Below, one piece after another: positions 5,315-6,227 of a DNA stretch of 6,227 bases. Where the stretch lies: the NCBI GenBank assembly GCA_041664985.1, contig JBAYJS010000055.1, positions 1-6,227 of the forward strand, given 5' to 3'. Within the stretch, counting starts at the first letter, position 1. The number at the start of each line of letters is the position of its first letter. Under the pieces are notes generated by a model. That model did not search any database. It was not told the DNA's origin and was given only the letters and a program-made list of their open reading frames with translations. Origin of the DNA: JBAYJS01 sp041664985. GTDB lineage: Bacteria > Patescibacteriota > Patescibacteriia > Buchananbacterales > UBA6539. Position numbers and translations under genes: made by a program.

Positions 5315-6227
5315 ATGAAAATTTGTTTTTATAATTTTATATTTGATTTGAACCGGATAATTTTGACAGTTAAAAAGAGTCAATCAACTAAACAGTCCGG
5401 TGTGGTTTTAATTCTGGTAATTTTAATCATCACGGTGATTTTAGGTGTAGCGGCGGTTTTTAGCAATTTAATTGTTTCTGATATTCAACAATCACGGTTG
5501 ATTGATCAATCAATCCAGGCTTACTATTTGGCCGAAAGCGGCGCGGAAAGATCGCTTTATCAGGTTAGGCGTCGTGAAGCGATTACTGATTGTAGCTTGC
5601 TTGGTCTGTCCTCGGTTTGTAATCAAGATGGTTATTGTGCTGATAATCAAACAATTCCTTGCATTAACCAAAGAGGCGGTTTTGACTGGGATATTCGCGG
5701 CGGCTGGCAAGTTGCGGCTAGCAATGAAGAGGAGACATCCTTTGTTCTAAAGGAAGGTGAGTCTTTTCAAATTGATTTATTCAATCCCTATCAGTCCGAA
5801 GATTCCAATATTCGCTCAGTTGATGTTACGGCCGATACTGATAATTTAAGCCTGTATGCCGAATTTATTAATTTATCCAATATTTTAAAAGTTGATCGAT
5901 TAAATTGTACCAATCAGCCGCCGGTTTTTAAAGATTATGTTCAAACTCCGGCTTTGGTGGCGAATTTAGACGGCAAAGATGTTCTAAGTGAATGTTCATA
6001 CAGTTTTCGGCTGACTTATCCTTTAAACAGTATTACTCAGTCAAGCGTTGTAACTTTGAAAGTTTTTGATCCAACCGATTTGCCACTTGATATTCCCAGC
6101 CGATTAGTTATTGATTCTCAGGCAACCTTTGGCAATTCACTCCAAAAAATAAAAGTCCGAACGCCGATGCGGCCGCCGCTTTCCGGACTTTATGATTTTG
6201 TTTTGTTTTCCGAGCAGCCGATCATTA
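5315..6227 (+). CDS. PilX/GspK-like minor pilin, partial (runs off the 3' end)
   Basis: An open frame of 304 codons runs from the ATG at 5315 to the window end with no stop. The leader is long (29 residues, ending K26-Q-S-G29), followed by V30-V-L-I-L34. The residue at +5 is Leu, so the usual Glu is absent, as in GspK. The hydrophobic helix spans about 30-54. It is followed by 'QAYYLAESGAERSL' (residues 68-81), the characteristic PilX N-terminal pattern. Cysteines C93, C102, C108 and C116 cluster just after the helix; C198 and C227 lie further on. The head continues with strand-like segments. It begins three bases after the previous stop without a ribosome binding site, consistent with re-initiation. 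A TTG at 5363 would give a more usual 13-residue leader. In type II secretion, GspK caps the pseudopilus tip on GspI and GspJ; that role is inferred here from sequence style and gene order. Confidence 0.8.
   Translation, partial: MKICFYNFIFDLNRIILTVKKSQSTKQSGVVLILVILIITVILGVAAVFSNLIVSDIQQSRLIDQSIQAYYLAESGAERSLYQVRRREAITDCSLLGLSSVCNQDGYCADNQTIPCINQRGGFDWDIRGGWQVAASNEEETSFVLKEGESFQIDLFNPYQSEDSNIRSVDVTADTDNLSLYAEFINLSNILKVDRLNCTNQPPVFKDYVQTPALVANLDGKDVLSECSYSFRLTYPLNSITQSSVVTLKVFDPTDLPLDIPSRLVIDSQATFGNSLQKIKVRTPMRPPLSGLYDFVLFSEQPII

Noticed and set aside
5363..5368. Perfect TTGACA suggesting an internal promoter
   Set aside because: Seventeen bases downstream the sequence is AACTAA, not a -10, and the site lies inside the coding region. 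The TATAAT at 5330-5335 is upstream of it, in the wrong order.
5502..5750. 82-codon + frame and 66-codon minus frame within the last gene
   Set aside because: The frame from 5315 stays open to the window end and carries the PilX pattern, so these shorter frames are not genes.

Overview
The window is A+T-rich and tightly packed, and every gene is on the + strand. It reads as part of a type IV pilus (T4P) assembly locus, most likely from a Candidate Phyla Radiation (Patescibacteria) bacterium. That assignment is inference from three things: the style of the pilin-like proteins (especially the 'EVVRNIRDSNWL' stretch in the third pilin-like gene), the very short intergenic spaces, and a TGnTATAAT promoter ahead of the pilin. 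TGA is used as a genuine stop in two ATGA overlaps, which argues against the lineages that read TGA as glycine.

Layout. (1) Bases 1-1802 hold a large multi-pass membrane protein of the DUF2723/TMEM260 type (GT-C glycosyltransferase fold). Its true start may lie just before the window. (2) Bases 1814-2434 form a self-contained pilin unit: promoter, strong ribosome binding site, one 160-residue class III prepilin, and a perfect 15-bp hairpin terminator. (3) A second promoter near 2446-2474 appears to drive an operon of a prepilin peptidase (pilD) and four pilin-like genes, which runs off the end of the window. These genes touch or overlap: ATGA at 3269-3272, ATGA at 3931-3934, a 14-base overlap at 4526-4539 and a 3-base gap at 5312-5314.

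How they work together. PilD would cleave and methylate all five pilin-like proteins. The separately expressed 160-residue protein is the best candidate for the major subunit. The four genes after pilD resemble, in order, GspH/FimT, GspI/PilV, GspJ/PilW and GspK/PilX, the order of the minor pseudopilin cluster that primes and caps pili or type II secretion pseudopili. The neighbouring GT-C protein could glycosylate an envelope or pilus component, but this rests on position and family only.

Most notable: the GspJ/PilW-like protein carries a 72-residue insert with 12 cysteines in three tandem four-cysteine modules. It sits just before what looks like the protein's C-terminal strand region. The partial PilX/GspK-like protein beside it has its own cluster of four cysteines. 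Together they suggest a disulfide-stapled pilus tip, possibly an adhesin. The remaining content is ordinary for such a locus. I found no tRNA, rRNA, CRISPR array or mobile element.
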